Below, piece after piece: positions 18,343-26,649 of a stretch of DNA of 64,000 nucleotides. The notes under the pieces are model-generated. The model had not been told where the DNA came from. It did no database searches and saw only the letters and a program-made list of their open reading frames with translations. The position numbers and the translations under genes are program-made. Each line of letters starts with the position of its first letter. The stretch's first letter is position 1. The stretch comes from Anaerolineales bacterium (GTDB taxonomy: Bacteria; Chloroflexota; Anaerolineae; 4572-78; J111). Location of the stretch: the NCBI GenBank assembly GCA_020634855.1, contig JACKAU010000006.1, forward strand, positions 1 to 64,000, in the 5' to 3' direction.

Positions 18343-19038
18343 ATGGCCGCAATGCCCGACGCCCGCGAACTCGGCAACATTGCTTTATTTCAGGACCTTA
18401 ATCCCCAAGAGCTAACCTGGCTTAACGAGCACCTGCACCGCCAGACGTTTTCAGCCGGCAGCAATATTTTTATGGTTGACCAGCCGGGTGAAATTGTTTA
18501 CATCATCCTGAGCGGAACCATCAAAATATATATTGATCAGGTTGATGGCACGGAAGTTATTTTAGCAATTTTAGGCGCCGGCGATACAGTCGGTGAACTG
18601 AGTCTGCTTGACAGCGCCGGCCGGTCGGCTAATGTGGTCACGTTAGAAAAATCAACGTTACTGTGGATGGATCGGCCCACATTTTGGCACTGTTTGCAAA
18701 CCATGCCCAGTATCACCTACAAAATGGTTGAAATTGTCTGCGGCCGGCTGCGGCTGGCCAACGAACAAATCAAATCGCTGGCCGCGCTAGATATTTATGG
18801 TCGTGTGGCCCGGCAAATCCTGGCGATGATGGAGCGTTACGGGATCTCCCAGGAAAATGGCGACATTATTATCCCCATTCGACTAACTCAAAGCGACATT
18901 GCCGGTCTCATCGGAGCCACGCGTGAACGGGTCAATCAGGTGATTGTCTCTTACAAGCGCGAAAAGTATATCTCGGTCGATAGAAAATACCGGGTCATCG
19001 TTCACAATCAAGAAGCGCTGTCTAAGCGCTGTTTGTAA
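18343..19038 (+). CDS. Crp/Fnr-family transcription regulator
   Basis: A 231-residue regulator. Residues about 10-130 form a cyclic-nucleotide-binding-type beta roll (FSAGSNIFMVDQPGEIVYIILSG, then GELSLLD). The canonical cAMP phosphate-binding Arg/Ser pair appears replaced by a GELSLLDSAGRSA stretch, close to but not clearly the cAMP cassette. There is no N-terminal Fe-S cysteine set as in Fnr. Residues about 135-160 are the dimer helix and 165-225 a winged helix with LTQSDIAGLIGATRERVNQVI. The ligand is unknown. It is followed 27 nt later by the LuxR-type regulator gene and has its own strong promoter, so the two are probably cotranscribed. It is a candidate, though unproven, to bind the GTGAC-N-GTCAC sites. 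Confidence 0.9.
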   Translation: MAAMPDARELGNIALFQDLNPQELTWLNEHLHRQTFSAGSNIFMVDQPGEIVYIILSGTIKIYIDQVDGTEVILAILGAGDTVGELSLLDSAGRSANVVTLEKSTLLWMDRPTFWHCLQTMPSITYKMVEIVCGRLRLANEQIKSLAALDIYGRVARQILAMMERYGISQENGDIIIPIRLTQSDIAGLIGATRERVNQVIVSYKREKYISVDRKYRVIVHNQEALSKRCL

Positions 19039-19065
19039 ACAAGTAGGGTTCATAGGTAGTAGACT

Positions 19066-19719
19066 GTGGCACAACCAACCAAGGTGCTTCTGGTCGATCG
19101 TCATAACTTAACGCGGGAAGGGCTGCTAAAAATATTAGCCACGGAAACCGATTTCGAATTGGTCGGCGCAACCAGTGACGAGCATGAAGTGGTCGATTTG
19201 GCGGCCGCTCTCCGACCAAATGTCCTCATACTCGACGGGACTCTACCCGGCGCGGTCAGTCTCATCCAACAGTTGGTCGAGCGCGAACCGGCCGTCAAAA
19301 TCCTGGTGCTAGCCCTGGATTGCGATGTCCCGCAGGCGGTTAATTTGCTCAGTCTCGGGGCAACAAGTTATATTTGCAAACACAGTACGCCCAAGGATTT
19401 CTTCAATGCCATCCGGCATACCAATCGAGGCGAAACCATACTTAGCCCCAAAACAGCCCGAGGCGTGGTCGATCAGTTGATGCACACCGGTCCCGGCCCG
19501 GCAGGTGACGAACTCCACGATCTTTTGACCGAGCGCGAAGTTGAAGTTTTGGAGTTGCTGTGCCAGGGGTTAACCGACAAAGACATCGGTCAAAGACTCC
19601 ACATCAGCCCGCGCACCGTCAATGGCCATCTGGGCCATATCTACTCCAAATTCAATGTTCACTCACGCACAGAAATGATGGTTTTAGCTTTAGAAAAGGG
19701 CTGGGTGAATTGGGAGTAA
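19066..19719 (+). CDS. NarL/LuxR-family response regulator
   Basis: A 217-residue regulator starting at GTG. The receiver (about 5-125) has its phosphoacceptor Asp near 56 in VLILDGTLPG and a Lys in ICKHST. The usual acidic pair after the first strand is changed: the protein reads LLVDRHN where most relatives have two Asp, so Mg2+ binding and phosphorylation may be altered. The C-terminal domain (about 145-217) is a typical GerE/LuxR helix-turn-helix: LTEREVEVLELLCQGLTDKDIGQRLHISPRTVNGHLGHIY. It is a likely output of the two hybrid kinases of the island. A perfect GTGAC-N-GTCAC palindrome lies 31 bp after its stop. Confidence 0.9.
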   Translation: MAQPTKVLLVDRHNLTREGLLKILATETDFELVGATSDEHEVVDLAAALRPNVLILDGTLPGAVSLIQQLVEREPAVKILVLALDCDVPQAVNLLSLGATSYICKHSTPKDFFNAIRHTNRGETILSPKTARGVVDQLMHTGPGPAGDELHDLLTEREVEVLELLCQGLTDKDIGQRLHISPRTVNGHLGHIYSKFNVHSRTEMMVLALEKGWVNWE

Positions 19720-19750
19720 ATTTAGGGTTTTCGCCCTATTTTAGGGAACA

Positions 19751-19761
19751 GTGACTGTCAC
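19751..19761. promoter_or_regulatory. GTGAC-N-GTCAC palindrome, copy 5
   Basis: Perfect GTGACTGTCAC between the LuxR-type regulator and the SPW-repeat gene, marking the right edge of the cluster of these motifs. Confidence 0.55.
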
Positions 19762-19833
19762 CTGTTTTCAAGTTATTTTACCTACACCGTCGTCGAAACA
19801 TCAGGTGATTTTACCTGATCAAAGATGCGTAAA

Positions 19834-19864
19834 AACACGCTTGGGATGAAACCCCAAGCGTGTT
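19834..19864. terminator. Strong hairpin upstream of the SPW-repeat gene
   Basis: Perfect 12-bp stem AACACGCTTGGG (19834-19845) / CCCAAGCGTGTT (19853-19864) with a 7-nt loop. The minus strand has TTTTT after the stem, the plus strand only ATAGTTT. It may end regulator transcripts weakly. A smaller hairpin TCAGGT / ACCTGA lies at 19801-19818. Confidence 0.55.
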
Positions 19865-19925
19865 ATAGTTTAAAAGAGAGAAAAATAATTTTTGGAGTTT
19901 TACTTGGATGAAAGGAGGTCCAAAT

Positions 19926-20249
19926 ATGTATTGGCTAACCGGTGTTCTAGGCCTAATCCTGGTCGTAGCCCCATTTATAATGGGCTACACTGAAAACCTG
20001 GCCGCCCTCTGGACCAGCATCATTCTGGGGCTGGTTGTCGCGGCCGTTTCACTTTATAAAGCCTTCAGTAAAGATACCGCCACCTGGGAATATATTGTTG
20101 CTGCCGTGGTGGGAATAATAGCCGTCTTCGCACCCTTCCTGTTTGGGTTTAGCGCTATGGCCACGGCCATGTGGACGGTCATCGTGCTAGGCGCGATCAT
20201 CGCCTTCCTGGCCGGCTACGAGGGCTTTTTTGCCCGACCGCAAACGTAA
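19926..20249 (+). CDS. SPW-repeat membrane protein
   Basis: A 107-residue integral membrane protein. The ATG at 19926 is chosen because AAAGGAGGT (19911-19919) fits it exactly; the earlier ATG at 19908 precedes that site. Four hydrophobic segments form two copies of a unit with a W-x-hydrophobic pattern (APFIMGYTENLAALWTSIILG and APFLFGFSAMATAMWTVIVLG), as in the SPW repeat family. The function of that family is unknown. It seems to be monocistronic, with a strong terminator 45 nt after the stop. Confidence 0.85.
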   Translation: MYWLTGVLGLILVVAPFIMGYTENLAALWTSIILGLVVAAVSLYKAFSKDTATWEYIVAAVVGIIAVFAPFLFGFSAMATAMWTVIVLGAIIAFLAGYEGFFARPQT

Positions 20250-20293
20250 TGAATTGAAGGATCGGTTAACACAACTTTTCGCATCACCCTGAG

Positions 20294-20330
20294 CCTTCTC
20301 AGACCAATATGCTGTCTGAGAAGGTTTTTT
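20294..20330. terminator. Bidirectional rho-independent terminator
   Basis: Perfect 11-bp stem CCTTCTCAGAC (20294-20304) / GTCTGAGAAGG (20314-20324), 9-nt loop, then six T. It lies between the convergent SPW-repeat and glycosidase-like genes and overlaps the latter's stop codon. Confidence 0.85.
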
Positions 20331-21855
20331 ATTGATCACGGGTCAGGGTGATATACTTCACCTGAAAATCATCCCACACAAACTCATCTTGCTGGGCATC
20401 GGGCAAAAGCCGCACGGTGGTCAAGGTGACTTCATTGTAACCGGCCCGCAGCAGCTCAACCGGCACTTCGCGCTGTACCGACAGCCAGCGGCGGGTAAAA
20501 TCCTGTTGCGGCAAATCCGGCGACAACGGTACACCGTTGATGGCCACCGTTGCCCCAATTTCATTTTGCTGCATGAGTTCCAGCGTCAGTCGCCAATCGC
20601 TTGAACCGGGATCGACCAGATAAAACGCGCCGGTCCACGATAAACTCGGCTTGCGACCGCCGAAGAGCGGCCACCAAGGCGGCTGCAAATCCGTATCGCC
20701 CAGGTGAATAATGACATCTCGCCCCAAAACATCGACTTTATTCTGGGTGTGGGGTTGGGCCGGCGCTATGCCGCGCTCGGCGCGGCTGCCGGCGGCTTCA
20801 CGCCACGCGGCCAGGGCCGGTCGCGGCGCGCCAGTCTCATCGAGCAGGCTGTAGCCGCCAAACGGATCGTCGGTACCCGGAATCGATAAATTCCAAACCG
20901 TGACCAGTTCCACCCAAGGCCAATCCTCACGAATGATCTTTAACGCCTCGGCCAGATAAGCGGCCTGCTGGTCCAAACTGACTTTGGTATCGGCTTGCTC
21001 CGGCGGCGGATCGATGGTCCAGCCCATCTCCGTAATCCAAACCGGTTTATCATCATCGCCATTTTCGGCCATAATGGCCCGCAGTTCGGCCAAGCGACTG
21101 AAGGCTGGATGGTCGCCGTCGCTTTGCGGGGCGGCCGGCGCCAAACCAAAACTGTAAGGGTGAGCGCCCAGCACGTCAAAGTAACTGGCTGCGCCGGCCT
21201 GGTACATCGCTCGCAGGTATTCGCGCTCATCCAGCGCCGAGGCATCACGGCTGTTGGTCGGGGCCAAGCCGGCGGAAACGACCAGGGCGTTGGGATCGGC
21301 GGCTTTGACGGCATCGTAGCCGGCACGCATCAACTCGACAAAGGCGGCCGGGTCAGGCGGTTGCCCACCCCACTCGATGGCCAAATTCGGCTCGTTCCAA
21401 ATAATGTAGGCTTTGATGCGGCCGCGATATCGCTCGGCCACACGCCCGACAAAGTCTTCGTAGTCGGCCAATTTATCCGGGGGGGCATTCAGCGACAAAT
21501 CCACTGCATTGGCCCAGGCCGGATGCTGATCGAGCCGGACGATCAAATCCAGTCCGTAAAACTCCGCTCCGGCCACAATCTGATCGGCGGACTCCCAGTG
21601 AAACTGATCTTGGGTGGGTTCAATCTCACGCCAGGCAAAAACCTGAACAATGGTATCAAACTCGGCCTCTTGGGCCAATTGGAGCAGGCGATCATCCACT
21701 TTAAGGGTGTGAGCGGCTAAACGAGGGGTGGATGGAGCGGTGGAACAGGCGGGAAAGAGAAAGAGGGTGAGGAAGATTGCGTAGGATGTAGTGCGTAGTA
21801 CGTAGGACATAAGGCGTGGGGCGTGGAACGTAGAACGTGGGCTGCAAATTTTCAT
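20329..21855 (-). CDS. Clan GH-A glycosidase-like lipoprotein
   Basis: A 508-residue secreted lipoprotein. The ATG at 21855 overlaps the TGA of the upstream propeller gene (ATGA) and is preceded by GAGG, so it is preferred over an upstream TTG at 21873. The signal peptide ends in LFPAC. Residues about 50-370 form a TIM-barrel of the cellulase/clan GH-A type: acid/base Glu in IIWNEPN and nucleophile Glu in VWITEMGWT, with RLDQHPAW and LGAHPYSFG between them. The C-terminal 130 residues are a beta-sandwich-like region (GATVAINGVPL). Family and linkage specificity cannot be assigned. The first 40 residues are partly encoded by an ACGT-phased repeat (21781-21842). Confidence 0.82.
   Translation of the reverse strand: MKICSPRSTFHAPRLMSYVLRTTSYAIFLTLFLFPACSTAPSTPRLAAHTLKVDDRLLQLAQEAEFDTIVQVFAWREIEPTQDQFHWESADQIVAGAEFYGLDLIVRLDQHPAWANAVDLSLNAPPDKLADYEDFVGRVAERYRGRIKAYIIWNEPNLAIEWGGQPPDPAAFVELMRAGYDAVKAADPNALVVSAGLAPTNSRDASALDEREYLRAMYQAGAASYFDVLGAHPYSFGLAPAAPQSDGDHPAFSRLAELRAIMAENGDDDKPVWITEMGWTIDPPPEQADTKVSLDQQAAYLAEALKIIREDWPWVELVTVWNLSIPGTDDPFGGYSLLDETGAPRPALAAWREAAGSRAERGIAPAQPHTQNKVDVLGRDVIIHLGDTDLQPPWWPLFGGRKPSLSWTGAFYLVDPGSSDWRLTLELMQQNEIGATVAINGVPLSPDLPQQDFTRRWLSVQREVPVELLRAGYNEVTLTTVRLLPDAQQDEFVWDDFQVKYITLTRDQ
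21781..21842. repeat. ACGTAG/ACGTTC-phased tandem repeat inside a signal peptide
   Basis: Degenerate tandem units of about 7-8 bp (CGTAGTACGTAGGACATAAGGCGTGGGGCGTGGAACG-type, read on the plus strand), the same kind of tract seen between genes near position 33. Here it lies within the signal-peptide-coding part of the glycosidase-like gene. Confidence 0.65.
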
Positions 21856-23801
21856 GGGGTTGTACCTCGCCAAACGCCGTTGGCAGCGGCAATGAATAGA
21901 TCATTGGTGGGGCCCCAGGCCAGGGTTTCGATGACGGTGTCGGTCAGGTCGGTTGGACCAATGGGCAGCCAGGTTTGCCCGCCATCGTTCGATTGGTACA
22001 CGCCGTGATAGGCCGTGCCGGCGTACAGGATTTCGGCGTGGTGTGGGTCGGCCAGTAAAGCGGTGACCGAAATATGTTCAAGCCCCCGCCCCCAAGCGGC
22101 GTCCGAGGGAACATCGGCAGCGCCCTCAACCGTTTTGCCGTAATCGAGGCTGCGATATACACCCCGAGTCGTGCCGATAATCAGCGTCGAGCCGTTGGCC
22201 GTGGATTGAGCCAGCAGCGCCAGGATCGATTGGCCGGATAAGGCGCGGGCGGTCAAATCCCACGGCTGACTGCCTTCGGCCCGAAAGAGGCCGTCTTCGG
22301 TGCCGACATACACGAAATTACCCGCCGGATCGACGGCCAGGCTGACCGTTTCCAGTACATCGCCCAAACCGTCCCAACGGGCCAGCCAGGTTTGGCCGGC
22401 GTTGTAGCTTTCGTACACCCGCTCCCACGCGGCCAATTTATAAAGATGATCGGAGTCAAGGGGATCGACCGCCAACGCCGGAATGCCAACGCCTGTCCCG
22501 GCCACGTGCTGCCAGGTTGCGCCGCCATCTCGGCTGGCGATCATGCCGTCGCCGGAACTACCGGCATAAATCCGCTGCGAATGGGTTGGATCGACCGTGA
22601 GCGATTGGATACCGCCGGAGCGAACGACATCTGTGGCGGACTGCCAGCGCTGGTCGTCGTCTTGCCAGTGAAAAAGACCGGCTCCCGTACCGAGTAAAAG
22701 TCCATCATCGAGAGTTAGCAGCGCGTGGGCATTTACAATGCCTAAATCCGGAGCCAGGTTTTGCCACGTCTCGCCCAGGTCATTGCTGCCGTAGAGGCCG
22801 TTCCATGTCGCCGCCAGGAGTCGATGCGCGCCGTCCGGTAGTTCGGCCCCGGCTAAATCTAATACGCCGCCGGATGGTAAGCCCGCTCCGCCTTGACTCC
22901 AGATCGTCCCGCCGTCACTGCTGCGATAGAGTTGGCCCTGGCTAGTTCCGGCGATTAACGTACCATCAGCCAGCCACAAAAATGAGGTCGCTTCATCAAA
23001 TTTCAAAGGGAGTGATGTAACACGCTGCCAGGATTGCCCGCCATCTTGGGTCCGAACAACTTGATCGCGTAAACTGGCGATGGCATCTTGAGGATTCATC
23101 GGGGCAACGGCCATATTGCTGCCGTATTTGCCCTCGTAAGCTACCTGCCAATGCCGGCCATAGTCCCGGCTGGCAAAAATCCCCTGCCCCGATGTTCCGG
23201 CGTAAAGATATTGCCCATCGCCGGACACAGCCAGTGAGATGACGCCGGCTGAGGCCAGCGGTGATTCCTCCGGCACAACTGACCGCCATTGGCCGGCCTC
23301 GGTCTCCGCGTGGATGCCCGTCCCATCAAAACCGACATAGAGACGGCCATCCGCATCAGCGGCCAGGGCAAAAGCCGTGACCGCCGGCAAGTCCGGTACC
23401 GATTGCCAACTCCGGCCGCCATCGGAACTGACCAACAGCCCGTCACGCGCCGCCGCCCACAGCTTGACCGTGTCCTTGTCTTCGCCGGTCGATGCGGACG
23501 GCATCACGTCAAAAATCGGATTATCGGCTAAGCCGGAACCGCCGGCGGTCCAAGTTTGGCCGCCATCCCGGCTGGACAGTAATCCCCCGGCGGCATAATA
23601 ACCGGCCCAGACCTGATCAGGGTCAAGCGGGTTGACCGCCACGGCTAACACAATCGAGGCTTGGCGGGGCAGACCGTTTTCAGCACGGACCCACTGCCAC
23701 TGTGGGGGCGAGGCAGGCAGTGTCGTCTGGCAAGCGGCCAAGACGATCAACAAAGTAATGGTCATAATTTTTAGGCGGTGGAAATGTGTAAATTTGGTCA
23801 T
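21852..23801 (-). CDS. Asp-box (BNR/Ycf48-like) beta-propeller lipoprotein
   Basis: A 649-residue lipoprotein. The start at 23801 is chosen because it puts a short basic leader before the hydrophobic segment and lipobox LAAC; an upstream in-frame ATG at 23870 would add 23 residues. From about residue 30 to the end there are many Asp boxes (SSRDGGQTW, SSDGGRSW, SNDLGETW, SRDGGATW, SNDGGQTW), the mark of sortilin/Ycf48-like propellers, suggesting seven or more blades. Such proteins bind glycans or act as assembly factors; this one lies next to a glycosidase-like gene, so extracellular carbohydrate work is plausible. Its TGA overlaps the ATG of that gene. Confidence 0.82.
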   Translation of the reverse strand: MTKFTHFHRLKIMTITLLIVLAACQTTLPASPPQWQWVRAENGLPRQASIVLAVAVNPLDPDQVWAGYYAAGGLLSSRDGGQTWTAGGSGLADNPIFDVMPSASTGEDKDTVKLWAAARDGLLVSSDGGRSWQSVPDLPAVTAFALAADADGRLYVGFDGTGIHAETEAGQWRSVVPEESPLASAGVISLAVSGDGQYLYAGTSGQGIFASRDYGRHWQVAYEGKYGSNMAVAPMNPQDAIASLRDQVVRTQDGGQSWQRVTSLPLKFDEATSFLWLADGTLIAGTSQGQLYRSSDGGTIWSQGGAGLPSGGVLDLAGAELPDGAHRLLAATWNGLYGSNDLGETWQNLAPDLGIVNAHALLTLDDGLLLGTGAGLFHWQDDDQRWQSATDVVRSGGIQSLTVDPTHSQRIYAGSSGDGMIASRDGGATWQHVAGTGVGIPALAVDPLDSDHLYKLAAWERVYESYNAGQTWLARWDGLGDVLETVSLAVDPAGNFVYVGTEDGLFRAEGSQPWDLTARALSGQSILALLAQSTANGSTLIIGTTRGVYRSLDYGKTVEGAADVPSDAAWGRGLEHISVTALLADPHHAEILYAGTAYHGVYQSNDGGQTWLPIGPTDLTDTVIETLAWGPTNDLFIAAANGVWRGTTP

Positions 23802-23939
23802 TAGGGCAATGATTATTCGATAAACACTGTAATGTTGCCACGCTATCCTTAGGCAAACGTGAATCAACATAGGACTGGCACATCAACGCTTTGCTTTGAT
23901 CAGCAGCGAAAATATTTCAGGCATCTCGACACCTCAGCA

Positions 23940-25847
23940 TCAGGGTTTGACACCGGCTTGACAATCGGTGTGACAAATCCAATCGGCATTAATGGTAGTT
24001 TCACCCGGAAAGACCACCTGAACCTTAACGCTCTCGGACAGGGGGACAAACTGCTGACATTGAGCATTGAATTCGATGGCAAGCGGACAGTCGTAATGCC
24101 CGATAGTCAACCACCACCAGCCGGTGTTCTGCGTTGGATCGTCAAGAACAATTTCCCATTGGCCGGCGTCGGTTTCAGGCTGCCAGCGGTTCGGACCGCT
24201 CGGTTTCGATAGTAGACTGCGAGATCCGTTGTCGAGTTGCACACTGAAGCCATCGACGGCGCGGCCTGCCTCGTCAACGATTTGGCCGTGAAAGCGAACG
24301 ATGTTGCCATCGCCGGCGGCATACCACGCACCCGGCGTGAATTGAAAGTTCGGATTTTCGGGCAGGACGGGTTGGCTGTCCACTGCCGAAGCCGGTATAT
24401 CCTGCTGATCCGGCGATGACGCCGCACTTTCAACCGCCCACAATTGGCCTTTACCGTTAACGACGAAAAGCGTTTGGCCGGATCGCGTAAGTTCGGCGTA
24501 GATTTGGCTGCCGGTGGTAAAGCGATCGAGGATGCGGCCGCTTTGAGCGGTAACAGCGTATAGGTCGCCATCGCCGCTGCCAAAGTAAACAACCTGATCG
24601 ACCACAAGCGCCGAGGATTTGATCGGCTTGCCGGTGTTGAGCTGCCATCGCTCCCGGCCGCTTTCGACCTCTAGCGCATACAACGTACCGTCATAGCTGC
24701 CGACAATAACGAGGTCATCGGCCACAGTGGGCGAAGCGAAAACATCGTTGCCGGTTTTGAAGCGCCACTTTTCGTCACCTGTGGCGGTATTCAGAGCGTA
24801 GACGAATTCATCGTTGCTGCCGAAGAAGAGGGTATCCCCGGCAATAGCAGGGGTCGAAGCCACCCAATTGCCGGTTCGATAGCGCCAGCGCTGTAGGCCA
24901 TCGGCGGTATCAATGGCGTAGAGGTAACGATCCCGGCTGCCGACATAAACCGTATTACCGGCCACCACCGGTGACGACGCCAGCGCGCCGCCGGTGGCGA
25001 AACGCCAGCGTTCCTGACCGGTTTGGACGTCAATCGCCACCAAATGCCCATCCTGTCCGGGCGCGTAGAGGCGGTCACCGGCCACAGTGGGTGCGGCTGC
25101 AACATCGGTTTCGAATTGCCAGCGCGGCGCGCCGGTCAACTTATCGAGTGCATAGAGCGTGCCGGTGCTACCGACATAAACAGTGTCACCAGCAACCACC
25201 GGAGCCACTTCAATAGGTGAGTGGGTTTGAAACTGCCAAACGTCCTGCCCCGTTGCGGCATCGAGGGCATAGACGTAACCATCATTGCTGCCGGCATAGA
25301 TGAAATTGCCGTTCGTCGCCGGAGCCGCGCCGATACCACCCTGCCCTCGAAATTCCCACTGCAATCTTAACTGGCGCGATGACGGCGGCTCAGTTTCGTC
25401 TCCACCAAACAATATCTGGGCCAGCGAACTCAGAAATGACGGTCCGGACTGTGGTTGAACCCACCAACCAGTCAAAACCAGGCCCACCAAAACCACCAGG
25501 CCGGCCACCACTGCCCATCTAAATTGGTTCTGTCGTGAATGAGCCGGACGCGACAAACCGAATGGACCTGGGTGGCTATGCGTAAATAGATTAGCGATAA
25601 TCTGTAACGGGCCTGGGATCTCAATCGTGGAGACGGTTTTATGCTCTATTTGATTCAGCAGTCGATGTTTCAAGGTGAACCGAATTTGGCTCTCCCGGCT
25701 AAAATCTGTTGAAGCCAACCGCCGGGCTAGAACAAGATTGGCCTGGTAATCGGCGGGCATTTCCGGCGAGTCAGATACATCGGTCTCTTGCAGTAAATTT
25801 TCTACATCATGGCTGAAGCGTTCGGCCAAATCCTTGGTACTCATCAT
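23940..25847 (-). CDS. Membrane anti-sigma-like protein with PQQ-repeat propeller
   Basis: A 635-residue single-pass protein. Residues 1-110 are a Glu/Arg-rich cytoplasmic region of the kind paired with ECF sigma factors; the HxxxCxxC zinc motif of ZAS anti-sigmas is missing. One membrane segment follows (about 112-132, WAVVAGLVVLVGLVLTGWW). Residues about 160-490 carry about seven BamB/PQQ-like beta repeats (YVGSTGTLYALDKLTGAPRW type). The last 140 residues are an Ig-like domain (IVDEAGRAVDGFSVQL). The start overlaps the sigma gene stop as ATGA, a typical sigma/anti-sigma arrangement. It could pass a surface signal sensed by the propeller to the sigma factor. Confidence 0.8.
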   Translation of the reverse strand: MMSTKDLAERFSHDVENLLQETDVSDSPEMPADYQANLVLARRLASTDFSRESQIRFTLKHRLLNQIEHKTVSTIEIPGPLQIIANLFTHSHPGPFGLSRPAHSRQNQFRWAVVAGLVVLVGLVLTGWWVQPQSGPSFLSSLAQILFGGDETEPPSSRQLRLQWEFRGQGGIGAAPATNGNFIYAGSNDGYVYALDAATGQDVWQFQTHSPIEVAPVVAGDTVYVGSTGTLYALDKLTGAPRWQFETDVAAAPTVAGDRLYAPGQDGHLVAIDVQTGQERWRFATGGALASSPVVAGNTVYVGSRDRYLYAIDTADGLQRWRYRTGNWVASTPAIAGDTLFFGSNDEFVYALNTATGDEKWRFKTGNDVFASPTVADDLVIVGSYDGTLYALEVESGRERWQLNTGKPIKSSALVVDQVVYFGSGDGDLYAVTAQSGRILDRFTTGSQIYAELTRSGQTLFVVNGKGQLWAVESAASSPDQQDIPASAVDSQPVLPENPNFQFTPGAWYAAGDGNIVRFHGQIVDEAGRAVDGFSVQLDNGSRSLLSKPSGPNRWQPETDAGQWEIVLDDPTQNTGWWWLTIGHYDCPLAIEFNAQCQQFVPLSESVKVQVVFPGETTINADWICHTDCQAGVKP

Positions 25848-26410
25848 TCAACTCCCTGGGCTTCCAGTTCGGTGCGGAGCCGGCGGATAGTACGGTATAA
25901 AATCACGCCGACATTACTTTCGGTCAGACCGGTGAGTTCGGCTATACGACGGTTGGTCAGACCGCCGGCAAATTTTAAGGCGATGATGTCTCGTTCGCGG
26001 CTACCTAACCCAGCCACCGCCATTAGAAGGCTGTGTTCGGCTTCGCGGTCGGCTACTAGCTCGCCGGGGGGCGGATCGCCACCGGCCCATTCACGCAGCC
26101 GATCGAACGACAACCAGCGCCGGCGCTGCTGCATCCGCAGATGATCGTTGACCACGTTGCGGGCAATAGCAAAGAGCCAGGCGGCGAAAGGCGCTTTATC
26201 CGGGCGATAGCTGTCGAGGTTGACCAGTACCCGCTCGAAAATGTGCGAGGTCAGGTCGTCGACAGTATCGGCATCCTGAATCCGGTAGCGCACGTAGTTG
26301 TAGATCCGGGCGAAATAATGGTCATAAACCGCCGCAAAGGCCGATGAATCGACCATCGATTGTTTAATCAGGGCCGGCTCATTGGGTAGGGTTGTGGCCA
26401 AGTCACTCAT
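25844..26410 (-). CDS. ECF RNA polymerase sigma factor
   Basis: A 188-residue sigma-70 family ECF factor. Region 2 (about 20-90) has FARIYNYVRYRIQDADTVDDLTSHIFERVL and the -10-melting helix. Region 4 (about 125-180) is a helix-turn-helix, LTNRRIAELTGLTESNVGVILYRTIRRLR. It should direct RNA polymerase to a specific promoter set, held in check by the overlapping membrane anti-sigma-like gene. The operon sigma > anti-sigma/propeller > Asp-box propeller > glycosidase-like suggests control of surface glycan-related functions. I did not find a convincing autoregulated -35/-10 pair upstream. Confidence 0.9.
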   Translation of the reverse strand: MSDLATTLPNEPALIKQSMVDSSAFAAVYDHYFARIYNYVRYRIQDADTVDDLTSHIFERVLVNLDSYRPDKAPFAAWLFAIARNVVNDHLRMQQRRRWLSFDRLREWAGGDPPPGELVADREAEHSLLMAVAGLGSRERDIIALKFAGGLTNRRIAELTGLTESNVGVILYRTIRRLRTELEAQGVE

Positions 26411-26516
26411 CTATCGTTTCCACTGTGTCTGGCGTGGTATCTATGAGTTAGTACGTTATGGGTGAAAAAGTATTACAAGCTATTTCGCCAATGTTAGCAA
26501 ATTTACCAAAATAAAT

Positions 26517-26544
26517 CGGAGGCCAAAGCGTACTTTGGCCTCCG
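26517..26544. terminator. Perfect 12-bp hairpin
   Basis: CGGAGGCCAAAG / CTTTGGCCTCCG with a CGTA loop, between the DCC selenoprotein gene and the sigma gene, both leftward. No U tract follows, so termination would depend on the stem alone. Confidence 0.5.
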
Positions 26545-26554
26545 TTAAGTCTAA

Positions 26555-26602
26555 AGCGACAACGTTGAGCTTTGCCCTTGACAAAGCAAGCTTTGTCGCT
26601 CC
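26555..26602. repeat. Dispersed 'GGAGCGACAAAGCTTGC' hairpin repeat, copy 2 (inverted)
   Basis: Ends ACAAAGCAAGCTTTGTCGCTCC (26581-26602), the reverse complement of the start of copies 1 and 3; the other arm is AGCGACAACGTTGAGCTTTG. Confidence 0.75.
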
Positions 26603-26649
26603 ATAAATAGTTCATCGTAATCGCTTGAGCGATGCCAGCCCTAAAGGAT

